A DNA stretch of 29,158 bases, from IMG/VR virus record IMGVR_UViG_3300030104_000593, positions 1-29,158 of that record, one strand, 5' to 3'. Under the pieces are notes generated by a model that was given only the letters and a program-made list of their open reading frames with translations, was not told where the DNA came from and did no database searches. The stretch comes from a virus. This document shows, piece by piece, positions 1-7,269 of the stretch. Within the stretch, counting starts at the first letter, position 1. Each line of letters opens with the position of its first letter. The translations under genes and the position numbers were made by a program.

Positions 1-82
1 GCGATATTCTTTTAATTGTTTTATTTCTTTTTAATTTTTTCAATACTTCTTCCTGCAAAATATGCAGAATATACAACCATCA
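1..82. repeat. Left copy of terminal direct repeat (circular closure)
   Basis: Bases 2-82 are identical to bases 29078-29158; base 1 (G) differs from base 29077 (A). The simplest reading is a circularly closed contig whose ends overlap, giving a genome of about 29,076 bp. The repeat lies over the end of the holin gene and, in the right-hand copy, the open frame upstream of the metallophosphoesterase, so it is coding sequence rather than a special terminal structure. A real short terminal repeat cannot be excluded from sequence alone. Confidence 0.9.
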
Positions 83-404
83 TTAGTGTTTGATAGACAG
101 GAACGTAAATGGGGTTCATTGTGAAACTGCCTAAGTTGCCATCAAAAAAAGATATTATTACAAATATCATAGTTAAAAAAGCAAGGGTGATAGGACGAAT
201 GTTAGCAGGTAACCATCCTGCTTTAGCATCAGCTTCCCACCTTCTAGTTACTTGCTCCTGAGCATTGCTCTCAGCTTTAGTTAAAACTTCTTGCAATTTA
301 ATTTTTAATTCTTTCTTCTCGACAGGGCTAGAGTGTAATTCATCAACAATGTTATGAACATTTTTCAATACATCACTTCCTAGTATTTTTCCTATAATAC
401 TCAT
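21..404 (-). CDS. Holin-like protein, GTA-type 3TM holin family
   Basis: A protein of 127 aa that probably forms the inner-membrane lesion at lysis. The N-terminal half is a charged helix (about residues 1-60). It is followed by a WLPANIRP motif and two hydrophobic segments (about 73-88 and 98-120), then a lysine-rich C-terminus. A Trp-Leu-x-x-Asn-Ile-Arg-Pro motif leading into membrane segments is typical of the GTA_holin_3TM group (from memory, not searched). The ATG at 404 is preferred over an in-frame GTG at 410, because its ATGA overlaps the stop of the upstream M15 peptidase by 4 nt, the coupling style seen through this operon. It is the last gene of the leftward lysis cassette. Across the circle junction its stop overlaps a possible ATA start of the metallophosphoesterase. 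Confidence 0.7.
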   Translation of the reverse strand: MSIIGKILGSDVLKNVHNIVDELHSSPVEKKELKIKLQEVLTKAESNAQEQVTRRWEADAKAGWLPANIRPITLAFLTMIFVIISFFDGNLGSFTMNPIYVPVYQTLMMVVYSAYFAGRSIEKIKKK

Positions 405-898
405 AAGCACTTATACTCTATTGGTAAACGGTATTTTGTTTTATTATTATCATCTTTATAAGCTACTAAAACCTGCTTTCTATTGTCATTTACTTTCCAA
501 CTTATATGAATCCAATCAGGATAATCAGAATCATTTTCTAATGTTGCTCCACCAAATTCTAATATGCATTGGTCAAATTCTAAGCCTAAGTCTATTAAAG
601 CATTATATATTTTTATATTATCCATTTTACCACGCTTAATATATTGCAGGTCTACCGCTTCAGCTTTTGCGTGTTGGCTATTAATGTGAGAACCTATTGC
701 AACACAAAGCTCTTCAGACCTGTAGCCACTCGTCACCCTTAATGCACCTACTTCATTCCTGAGTGGTTGAAGAATGGCAGTGGCTAGAAGTCTTAATTTA
801 ATGATTTGTTCTTTAGACGGAGTGTTGTCTATATTTTTTCTTAAGGCGGTAGAACTGTATATAAGTTCTTGCAATGTGAAGTTTTTACTTAGTCGCAT
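401..898 (-). CDS. Peptidase M15A-type endolysin
   Basis: A 165-aa zinc peptidase of the M15A (D-Ala-D-Ala carboxypeptidase-like) family, probably the endolysin that cleaves peptidoglycan cross-links. The family signature is visible: SGYRS at 57-61, His76 and Asp83 in SQHAKAEAVDL (zinc ligands), and the last ligand His131 in WIHIS. The usual Gly of SxHxxGxAxD is Ala here (residue 79). No signal peptide is evident, consistent with holin-dependent release. The length fits single-domain phage M15 lysins. It overlaps the upstream thioredoxin-like gene by one base (TAATG) and the downstream holin by 4 nt (ATGA), so peptidase and holin are probably translated together. Confidence 0.88.
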   Translation of the reverse strand: MRLSKNFTLQELIYSSTALRKNIDNTPSKEQIIKLRLLATAILQPLRNEVGALRVTSGYRSEELCVAIGSHINSQHAKAEAVDLQYIKRGKMDNIKIYNALIDLGLEFDQCILEFGGATLENDSDYPDWIHISWKVNDNRKQVLVAYKDDNNKTKYRLPIEYKCL

Positions 899-1287
899 TA
901 TTCAAATTTAGCTAACATCAACTCATCAATCCTATTCTGTACATCTTTTCTAGTAGCTTCTAGCTTAAACATTATATTAGCTTTAAAGCGTTCTTTTTCT
1001 TCACCACTCTCAAAGATTATCACAGTAGGTATACAAGTGACATTATATTTTTTTTGTAAACTAGGAAATCTTCCTATGTCTACTCTATATTTTTCGCAAT
1101 CGTTTAATTTTACAAATTCAGCAAATTCATTTGATTTGTTCCATTCTACCCAAAATTCTACAGCTACAATATCTTTTGCTATTTTATCACTAAAATCTGA
1201 TTCTGAAACAAAGTCTTGTCCTTGAGCTATTGCAAAGAAAAAGAAGAATAATGATATTAGGATGTAAAGTATATTTGTTATATTCAT
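898..1287 (-). CDS. Exported thioredoxin-fold protein lacking both catalytic cysteines
   Basis: A 129-aa protein. Residues 1-23 form a strongly hydrophobic signal peptide or anchor. The rest follows the thioredoxin plan: a strand VAVEFW (41-46), then WNKSN (49-53) where thioredoxin has WCGPC, and later CIPTVIIF (85-92) carrying the conserved cis-Pro (Pro87). Both redox cysteines are therefore Asn, so disulphide exchange by the normal mechanism is not expected; a binding or chaperone role is more likely. Cys64 and Cys85 remain but are not in the active-site position. It overlaps its upstream neighbour by 4 nt (ATGA) and the M15 peptidase by 1 nt. Fold assignment is by motif; function is unknown. 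Confidence 0.68.
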   Translation of the reverse strand: MNITNILYILISLFFFFFAIAQGQDFVSESDFSDKIAKDIVAVEFWVEWNKSNEFAEFVKLNDCEKYRVDIGRFPSLQKKYNVTCIPTVIIFESGEEKERFKANIMFKLEATRKDVQNRIDELMLAKFE

Positions 1288-1568
1288 TGCATTTTGTCTA
1301 TTTTATCTCTTAGATACTTCATATCTTCTTTTATCTCACTAACATCTTCTTGCGTTGTCATTATTGTTGCTCTTATCATTTGGTCCTTCATATCAAATTC
1401 CATCTTAGTAACTTCAGGCGGTGGAGGTTCTGGTAATAGTTTAGCTTCATTAATGTCAGCTTGCAGAGTAAACCACATACCAACTAAAGTGGCTATTAAG
1501 AAACCAATACCGCCAAGAGTCTTTATACTTATTTCAAATTTTGAATCTTCTGAAAGTTCTTTTTTCAT
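1284..1568 (-). CDS. Single-pass membrane protein with coiled coil, lysis-cassette accessory
   Basis: A 94-aa protein with a charged N-terminus, one transmembrane segment (about 17-35), a proline-rich linker (PEPPPPE at 46-52) and a C-terminal amphipathic helix likely to form a coiled coil (about 68-94). This architecture suits a lysis accessory such as an i-spanin-like protein or a holin partner. No specific family is recognised and there is no partner o-spanin lipobox nearby. It is sandwiched by ATGA overlaps with the two-TM holin-like gene upstream and the thioredoxin-like gene downstream, so it is part of the same translated unit. Confidence 0.6.
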   Translation of the reverse strand: MKKELSEDSKFEISIKTLGGIGFLIATLVGMWFTLQADINEAKLLPEPPPPEVTKMEFDMKDQMIRATIMTTQEDVSEIKEDMKYLRDKIDKMQ

Positions 1569-1801
1569 TTTTTAGGGCAATTATCACATTTATTTTTAGA
1601 AAACTTTTCTACTCCACTAATTCCAAAACAACCAAGAACAACCCAAACAAAAGAGTCATATACAAACTCATTAATTATTAGGTCTTTACCAATCCATCCT
1701 GTAAGTAAATCAGCAATCATTATTAAGCACATTATTAGAAACGCTACAAAACCTATTATAGCTTTCTCATTCCAATCGTTATTATCTTTAAATATATTCA
1801 T
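1565..1801 (-). CDS. Small two-TM membrane protein, holin-like
   Basis: A 78-aa protein with two predicted transmembrane helices (about 14-34 and 47-62) joined by a short polar loop (GKDLI). It ends in a basic, Cys-containing tail (KNKCDNCPKK). Size and topology fit class II holins. A second holin candidate is encoded at 21-404, so one of the two may be an antiholin or a pinholin-type regulator; sequence alone cannot say which. The start codon shares one base with the stop of the upstream 196-aa gene (TAATG), and its own stop overlaps the downstream gene by 4 nt. Confidence 0.62.
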   Translation of the reverse strand: MNIFKDNNDWNEKAIIGFVAFLIMCLIMIADLLTGWIGKDLIINEFVYDSFVWVVLGCFGISGVEKFSKNKCDNCPKK

Positions 1802-2391
1802 TATAATCTGTATTTAATTTTACCATTTTCTATATAAATTCCTTCAGGCTTTCTTATATGTTGACCGTTAAGGTTATACAATAAACCTGTATTTTTTGAC
1901 TTGTCTAGTATTTCTTCCATTCCACTCTCACAAGGTAATCCCGTAACACAATCCACATACTCTGTAACATACTCTATTACATCAATAAACATAGTATCTA
2001 AAACATCTGCGTAAACTGTATCAGTGACGTATATATACTGCGTTTCTACTATTGTTTCATATTCTATAATAGTTTCGTATTCTATTACTGTTTCGTAAAT
2101 ATAGACAGTGTCACAAGGTGGAGGTGGTGGAGGTGGAGGTGCAGCACACGCTTCAATTGGTGTTGGTAATACACCCTCTGCTTCATCACTAGCATCAACA
2201 CAATCTTCCCATCCGTCACCTATCCAATCTGTCTGCACACAACCATCAGGAGCGTACTGAGTCCAATTAGAAGGGTCATCACCACAATAAAAGCCATTAG
2301 CGTTAGCACAGTCTATACATAATTGCTGATAGTCATATTCTTGACTAAATGCAAAAGAAGAAATAAATAATAATAATAGTAATTTTTTCAT
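1801..2391 (-). CDS. Secreted LDLa-like / polyproline / repeat protein with sorting-domain-like C-terminus
   Basis: A 196-aa mosaic protein. Residues 1-17 are a typical flavobacterial signal peptide ending FSQ. Residues about 25-82 are Cys-rich and contain GDGWEDCVDASDE, close to the calcium-binding signature of LDL-receptor class A modules (CDGxxDCxDGSDE), with the first Cys of that signature replaced by Gly. A Pro8 run (85-92) follows, then Thr/Glu/Tyr/Val-rich imperfect repeats (about 93-147). The end is a short domain with LYNLNGQ (171-177) and GIYIENGK (184-191), resembling C-terminal sorting tails of Bacteroidota secreted proteins (type IX secretion type A). It may be displayed on the infected cell or carried on the virion; no function is demonstrated. 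Confidence 0.6.
   Translation of the reverse strand: MKKLLLLLFISSFAFSQEYDYQQLCIDCANANGFYCGDDPSNWTQYAPDGCVQTDWIGDGWEDCVDASDEAEGVLPTPIEACAAPPPPPPPPCDTVYIYETVIEYETIIEYETIVETQYIYVTDTVYADVLDTMFIDVIEYVTEYVDCVTGLPCESGMEEILDKSKNTGLLYNLNGQHIRKPEGIYIENGKIKYRL
2042..2097. repeat. Short tandem repeats inside the 196-aa secreted protein gene
   Basis: On the plus strand, GTTTC-initiated units begin at 2042, 2054, 2072 and 2090. The units at 2054-2071 and 2072-2089 are 18 nt and differ at 4 or 5 positions. They encode the ETIIEY/ETIVE-type repeats. Such in-frame units can expand or contract and change the length of the linker. Confidence 0.75.
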
Positions 2392-2393
2392 TG

Positions 2394-3401
2394 TTAAAAC
2401 ATTAAGTAATTAAAACCAAATTTGCACTCATAGATAGGTTTTTCCCAATAGTTGACGTATGTGCCTTCTACAAAAACCCCTAAATGCTTAGTTATTCTAA
2501 GCCCTGCAACAACGCCACCATCAACATCTAAAGTGACTCCATCATACTCATAACTATATTCACTAAGCCCATAGTGTATAGGTAAGAAATTTACCCATAA
2601 ATGTAACCAATGCTCTTTGCTATACTTATAGTAAGCTACTCCAATAGCCATAGAAAGCTCATAGACGCTTCCTAACGCGTCCAATTGCTCTCGGTTATAG
2701 TTAGCTATAGCTTGACCAAAATAATGCTTGTAGAACTCATCATTTGACGTTGCTAATAATTCATCACCTGAAAACCAATGCCAATCGCCTTGCACATATT
2801 CGTTAGAATATCCAAAATCTTCAGCTAAATCATTAAACGTGCTTTCACCGCTTACCCAAAAATCTTCAATAGGAAGTATATGGTAAACAGGGTGCTGACG
2901 AGCCACAGCCCCCAACGTAAAATCGAAGTTACCTTTTGCAAGTCTAAACCTCGTATCAAAAGAATTAAATTCCAAATCTCTTCTTTCATCATTTTTCATT
3001 TGTATTTTGGTTACACATTTGTTGCCTAAGTATCTGAGCCAAAAATCCGAGTTATTAAATCTGTCACCACGATTACGGATAAATGAGTAATTAAGTAAAT
3101 ACTCCCAACCAATGCTATTGCCAATAGTAACATTATCAGCAACAGCTTTCTCAGTACCATAGTACCAAGTCTTAATTTTTTGTTCATATGAAAAACGAGC
3201 TACCTTACGCAATCCTAGTGTTAGATTGTAGTCGTAAGGATTAATTTTTGTAACATCTTCGTATCCTTTAGCAACAGCTATATAGTTTTGATTTTCTACC
3301 ATACTTGTATTAATACTCATAGAAGTATAAAAGGTAGAATACTTAAAAAAGCCACTTTGACTAAATGATAAAAACGGTAATAGTAATAGTAAATACTTCA
3401 T
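2394..3401 (-). CDS. Phage-encoded outer-membrane beta-barrel-like protein
   Basis: A 335-aa protein with an N-terminal signal peptide (MKYLLLLLPFLSFSQ). The body alternates polar and hydrophobic or aromatic residues in many short stretches (for example SMAIGVAYYKY, VVAGLRITKHLGVFVEGTYV). It ends in a terminal Phe (FGFNYLMF), the classic signature of outer-membrane beta-barrels recognised by the BAM complex. No enzyme motif was found. Its position between a fibre-like gene and the secreted 196-aa protein, with an ATGA overlap to the fibre gene, makes it a late-expressed exported product. Possible roles are remodelling the host surface (receptor masking, superinfection exclusion) or weakening the outer membrane at lysis. 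The barrel call is inferred from sequence pattern. Confidence 0.6.
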   Translation of the reverse strand: MKYLLLLLPFLSFSQSGFFKYSTFYTSMSINTSMVENQNYIAVAKGYEDVTKINPYDYNLTLGLRKVARFSYEQKIKTWYYGTEKAVADNVTIGNSIGWEYLLNYSFIRNRGDRFNNSDFWLRYLGNKCVTKIQMKNDERRDLEFNSFDTRFRLAKGNFDFTLGAVARQHPVYHILPIEDFWVSGESTFNDLAEDFGYSNEYVQGDWHWFSGDELLATSNDEFYKHYFGQAIANYNREQLDALGSVYELSMAIGVAYYKYSKEHWLHLWVNFLPIHYGLSEYSYEYDGVTLDVDGGVVAGLRITKHLGVFVEGTYVNYWEKPIYECKFGFNYLMF

Positions 3402-3952
3402 AATGATACGTCTATAATTCTGTAAGTAACATATAAAATCAATGTTCCTGTAGCACCTCCTGTTGGTGCTGAACCGAAATAATAATACAAACCTTTATCT
3501 TCTATTGTTCCATCATCAGCAACAACACCACCTGACGCAGGTGCTCCCCCAGAGTATATAAAAGCTCCACCATCATAACTAGTGGAATCCATCCAAAATC
3601 TTGCACTGTCCCAATAAAAACTAACTTCTTGGTCAACGTGTCCTATTCGAGAGTTGAGCGTTTCTGTGTTAGGAGTGCCACCCTCAGTATAGTGTGCATA
3701 AACACTTTCAGGAATAATAACAAAACCTGCTCCAGGTGCTGCAACTAATTCTTTTCCTGTAGTTGCTAATGCTAGAAATTCTGTATTATCGATAGTTTTT
3801 CTATCTGTTTGTAGAATAAATTTATTATCAATTTTTTTAGACGTTCCTGCGGAGCTAGAGCTCGTATCGCTGGTATCTACAATCATTAGTTTATCATCTG
3901 ATGCTGGTGTTGTTACTAATGCACTTTTGTCGGTTAGTTTTGTTCCTGCCAT
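3398..3952 (-). CDS. Fibre-like virion protein (tail or head fibre)
   Basis: A 184-aa protein. The N-terminus (about 3-42) has the pattern LTDKSALVTTPASDDKLMIVD followed by Ser/Thr-rich sequence and KKI, which resembles the N-terminal attachment segments of phage fibre proteins. The remainder is rich in Gly, Ser, Thr and aromatic residues, predicted mostly beta, with no catalytic motif. It follows the DUF6712-type connector gene after a 68-bp A/T-rich gap and overlaps the beta-barrel gene by 4 nt. It is probably exposed on the virion and involved in adsorption; the host-binding assignment is inference. Confidence 0.5.
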   Translation of the reverse strand: MAGTKLTDKSALVTTPASDDKLMIVDTSDTSSSSAGTSKKIDNKFILQTDRKTIDNTEFLALATTGKELVAAPGAGFVIIPESVYAHYTEGGTPNTETLNSRIGHVDQEVSFYWDSARFWMDSTSYDGGAFIYSGGAPASGGVVADDGTIEDKGLYYYFGSAPTGGATGTLILYVTYRIIDVSL

Positions 3953-4020
3953 TTTTTAATTTTTTAATATAATTTTTTAACTTTTTAAAGTTTTCCAAGC
4001 TACTTGGATATGTTCGTCTT

Positions 4021-4608
4021 TTAACAGTCATATATAGTAACTCCTGAAAGTTGTAAATAGTTTTTTAATCTATTGCTCATTGGTTGATTTACGTCAAGAT
4101 TCAACCCTGCATAGTAGTTTCTTGTGGTTGGTGACATTTCTCCTGCATCACTATTACTATCATATTCAGGGAATGCACTACTACCTTTGTCTGTTAAATA
4201 GTCTATCAATCTTTGTCTGTAGAACTCGGCTGCATCTTTAGCGGTGTTCATTAAAGGCTTGATATCATCATAAGTAGCACTAGAACTTTGTTCTGTAGCT
4301 CCCATTACTACAACGCTATTATTGCTAAAACGTAGTCTTAAATATGGTGCTAAAGTAGCTAGTGAAAATTGTACTAAAGCAGGTTGGATATAAGTTTCTA
4401 GTAGTGTTTTATAATCACCCGCAGGTCCTGAGCCTTGAATATCTGTTTTTAGCTTTTCATATAAATCTGATCCAAGAATAGGAAATATATTCATATCTTG
4501 AGCCAACAGTATATAAGGCATTATTAAATCATCATCAACGCTACCGCCCAAGATAGTGTCACGTTTTAAGCGTGTAGCTGATATAAAAAGTGTATGTTGT
4601 ATTGCCAT
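4021..4608 (-). CDS. Head-tail connector-like protein, DUF6712 type
   Basis: A 195-aa, mainly alpha-helical protein matching the pattern I associate with DUF6712 proteins of Bacteroidota phages. An N-terminal region starts with FISATRLKRDTILGGSVDDD, followed by PILGSDLYEKLK, a helical core (about 68-150), and a C-terminal NRLKNYL segment. It probably forms an adaptor ring between portal and tail, as similar small helical proteins next to portal genes do. It lies 11 nt downstream of the portal gene, consistent with co-expression. Family membership is recalled, not searched. Confidence 0.65.
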   Translation of the reverse strand: MAIQHTLFISATRLKRDTILGGSVDDDLIMPYILLAQDMNIFPILGSDLYEKLKTDIQGSGPAGDYKTLLETYIQPALVQFSLATLAPYLRLRFSNNSVVVMGATEQSSSATYDDIKPLMNTAKDAAEFYRQRLIDYLTDKGSSAFPEYDSNSDAGEMSPTTRNYYAGLNLDVNQPMSNRLKNYLQLSGVTIYDC

Positions 4609-4619
4609 AGTTTATTCTT

Positions 4620-6770
4620 TTATTTTACTCCTGGATAATGTCCTTGATTAGGCATATTCTCAGGTGCTATTACTGCATCTTTAATTCCTCTTGGTTTTGG
4701 TGTATACGATTTTGGTATACTATCAGTTTTTGTATAGTCATCCATACTATCTGCATCTTTTAATTCTGTACCTTCTTTTAATCTATATAAGATTACCTTC
4801 CAGGCGTGACGACAATACACCCCTCCTTTCCAGCGAAAAAGGTCGTATGGACGCCCCTTATGCCCCAATTGTCTATTTACACCTTCTCTGCTAGCTTTAT
4901 CTATATCTTCTATTCTATATACAAATCCTGCTCTTGCTAATCTCATCATATTCTTACAAAATTGCCTAGTAGATTTACTTGGCTTTCTGCTCTTTTTAAT
5001 ATACTTAAATCTGACTCTATAATAAGACTTGTCCAAATAACTAGTCTTATCTTCTTTGCTTACTATCTCATCTGCAAACTTATCTTTCTTTTTTTCTTCA
5101 ATTAATGTTTCTGCCCAATCTTCATAATCTTCTACATAGTCTTGTTCGTCTACAATTTCCCATATATCTTCATCAATTTTTTCTCCTTTTAAATTATCTA
5201 ATAGCTCATTAAATTGGTCATCACTCAAATCATCTCTTACGTTCTCTATTTCTTTAACTTTTTTTTTTGCCCAACTTTGTCCTGCATCACCACCCCATAA
5301 AGCCCAAGCTATTCTACCTGCACTAGGGAATCCATCTTCACCTATTTCAAATCCTTCTGCCTTTTTATCTACTTCGTGTCTAGCAAAGAAACTGTTCATT
5401 CTTTTAATTGTATCAAAACTAAGGTTGTCACCATTTTTGATATTTGTTGCTCTTGCTACTGCAACTTGTGTGCCACCTCTTCCATGTTCTCTTCTCCATT
5501 CTAAACCCTTTTCTGCTTCTTCTATCATTCCTTGAGTAGGCTTAGTATCTATATCTTGCAAATCTTTAAATTCTTCTTTTAAATCTTCACTATTAATATC
5601 TTCTTTTGTCACACCTTCTTTCTCTTGGTCTTCTTCACTCTGAGTCTTGGTAACTTCTAAATCAATGAAATCAGCAGGTTTAAGCGATTTAAAGTACAAA
5701 TCAAGGTTTATATCATTAACTCTAAATATCTTCTCTAAACCCTTTAACAGCGTGTTTTGGAAGGGAATAACAACAGTATTGTTAAATAAACTGTAAGCAT
5801 CTCGTAATTCATCAGCATTATTACCTAACCCACCGCCTTCAGAACGTATTCCAAATAAAATTGGTGAAGTTACTCTATGTCCTGCAAGAATTTGATTTAC
5901 TGCTTGTTTAGACATTCCTTCCCAAGCACTTTGTGCATCATTCATTTGAATAGGTTCTATAACAGGAGCTGTTTCTTTTCCATCATTGAAAGTTATTAGT
6001 ATCTTTCCTGCATTACCACTACCCGCGAACTTAGCATTTAATTGTCGCTCTATAGTACGTCTTTCCTCTTCGGTAGGTACACCGTTAGAAAAACCAACGT
6101 GCATAGATGGTGTCATACCACTTGTAATGTTAGATAAATGAAACTGAGCAATTTCTAATTCCATTTGAATCCAATCAGTAGCAGCAACATAATCAGGAGC
6201 AAAGCCATAAAATAAAGCAGGGTTTTTATCTCTAATCATTAATATCTGACTAGCACTTGACCTATCTTCTGTTGAAAAAGCCCTATACGGTCTAGGTCTA
6301 TATTCAGCTTTTTTATATTTTGACCAATTAGCACTATAGTAATAAGTGTCTATTTCACCGTCAATCATTTTACCGCTTCTTATATATTGAGCAGGTATAT
6401 GAGCCATCTTAGCAATCTTGCTTCTATCTCTTGACCATATTACATTTACATAACAACCACCAAATAGCTTTAAATCCATTGCAAGGTCTTTTAATACATC
6501 ATCATCAGAATTGTGTAATAGTTCCGTTAAACGTAAATAAGACTCTTTTGTGTCTGTGTTCTCATCTGCATTAGTAGCAGCTAATCCTTCACCATATATC
6601 ATTGCTCCTATAGACTTAACTAAAGCACCATTGATAGCACTTCCTAAGAATAAGTCTAGTATATAATTAGGGTATAGATTGTCCTCTCCAAAGCTAATCC
6701 AATCCTGGTTAGGGTTCTCCACTAAGTGTGGAATGTTGTAATGTGATAATTTAACTAAATTTAAGTTCAT
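4620..6770 (-). CDS. Portal protein with two C-terminal extension domains
   Basis: A 716-aa protein. Residues about 1-390 look like a portal core: ISFGEDNLYPNYILDLFLGS near the N-terminus, and a helical stretch with SPILFGIRSEGGGLGNNADE (302-321) before the barrel region. It is much longer than a typical portal (about 400-500 aa). After an acidic linker come two extra modules. Residues 414-510 hold GRGGTQVAVARATNIKNG...RMNSFFARHE...GRIAWALWGGDAG, a domain often seen in phage head proteins. Residues 577-680 hold RQFCKNMMR (Cys605), GHKGRPYDLFRWKGG and CRH (653-655). Neither has a known activity. The gene sits 11 nt after the paralogue triplet and 11 nt before the connector gene. It is encoded downstream of the capsid gene, the opposite of the usual order. 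Confidence 0.8.
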   Translation of the reverse strand: MNLNLVKLSHYNIPHLVENPNQDWISFGEDNLYPNYILDLFLGSAINGALVKSIGAMIYGEGLAATNADENTDTKESYLRLTELLHNSDDDVLKDLAMDLKLFGGCYVNVIWSRDRSKIAKMAHIPAQYIRSGKMIDGEIDTYYYSANWSKYKKAEYRPRPYRAFSTEDRSSASQILMIRDKNPALFYGFAPDYVAATDWIQMELEIAQFHLSNITSGMTPSMHVGFSNGVPTEEERRTIERQLNAKFAGSGNAGKILITFNDGKETAPVIEPIQMNDAQSAWEGMSKQAVNQILAGHRVTSPILFGIRSEGGGLGNNADELRDAYSLFNNTVVIPFQNTLLKGLEKIFRVNDINLDLYFKSLKPADFIDLEVTKTQSEEDQEKEGVTKEDINSEDLKEEFKDLQDIDTKPTQGMIEEAEKGLEWRREHGRGGTQVAVARATNIKNGDNLSFDTIKRMNSFFARHEVDKKAEGFEIGEDGFPSAGRIAWALWGGDAGQSWAKKKVKEIENVRDDLSDDQFNELLDNLKGEKIDEDIWEIVDEQDYVEDYEDWAETLIEEKKKDKFADEIVSKEDKTSYLDKSYYRVRFKYIKKSRKPSKSTRQFCKNMMRLARAGFVYRIEDIDKASREGVNRQLGHKGRPYDLFRWKGGVYCRHAWKVILYRLKEGTELKDADSMDDYTKTDSIPKSYTPKPRGIKDAVIAPENMPNQGHYPGVK

Positions 6771-6781
6771 AATTTTTATTT

Positions 6782-7267
6782 TTAATAAGCACCTGTTGAT
6801 GTTACATATACAGCTTCGGTGTCTGTGTCATTAGTTGTGTATTCGGTATAAACTACAGGCTCACTAGATGAATGTGATAATCCATCAGCAACACTTAAAT
6901 TCATAACACCGTAATAGACTATATTTAATCCTGTAGGGTCTAGGTTTGCTGTTGCTGTATTTTCATATACTATTATATCATAAAATCCTAGCGGAAAATC
7001 TGTAGAACCAACATAGATTACCCCTTGTAATAAATTTTCTGCTGCTGAATTGGTTGTGCATAGTGTTTCTAGTTGCACATATCTTTCTTTCTTTGTAAAG
7101 TTAGCAGATGATGAATAAACTTTTGTATTAGATGTAAATTGACTTGTTATTCTAATCAAGGGTCTAAATGTGTTTGCTTTGTCATTAAATTTATCAAATA
7201 TATCTATTGACACCAAATTTTGGAATTGAAAGTCTAAAGGATTTTGTCTTACTTTAAATTGAAACAT
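6782..7267 (-). CDS. Tandem structural paralogue C (third of three)
   Basis: A 161-aa protein without signal peptide, predicted mostly beta. It shares a layout with the two genes immediately upstream: start MFQ, an IDIFDKF segment (about 23-29), a central KERYVQLE strand, DFPLGFYDIIVYEN (about 92-105), and an end motif NDTDTEAVYVT. No known family is recognised. It sits between the tail-tube gene and the portal, so a minor virion component (decoration, adaptor or fibre base) is plausible. It starts 2 nt after the stop of the preceding paralogue. Confidence 0.6.
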   Translation of the reverse strand: MFQFKVRQNPLDFQFQNLVSIDIFDKFNDKANTFRPLIRITSQFTSNTKVYSSSANFTKKERYVQLETLCTTNSAAENLLQGVIYVGSTDFPLGFYDIIVYENTATANLDPTGLNIVYYGVMNLSVADGLSHSSSEPVVYTEYTTNDTDTEAVYVTSTGAY

Positions 7268-7269
7268 AT

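Noticed and set aside
3995-4007. CCAAG-CTA-CTTGG hairpin as a terminator after the connector gene
   Set aside because: Only a 5-bp stem with a 3-nt loop and no T-run in the minus-strand direction; A/T-rich flanks make short dyads likely by chance.
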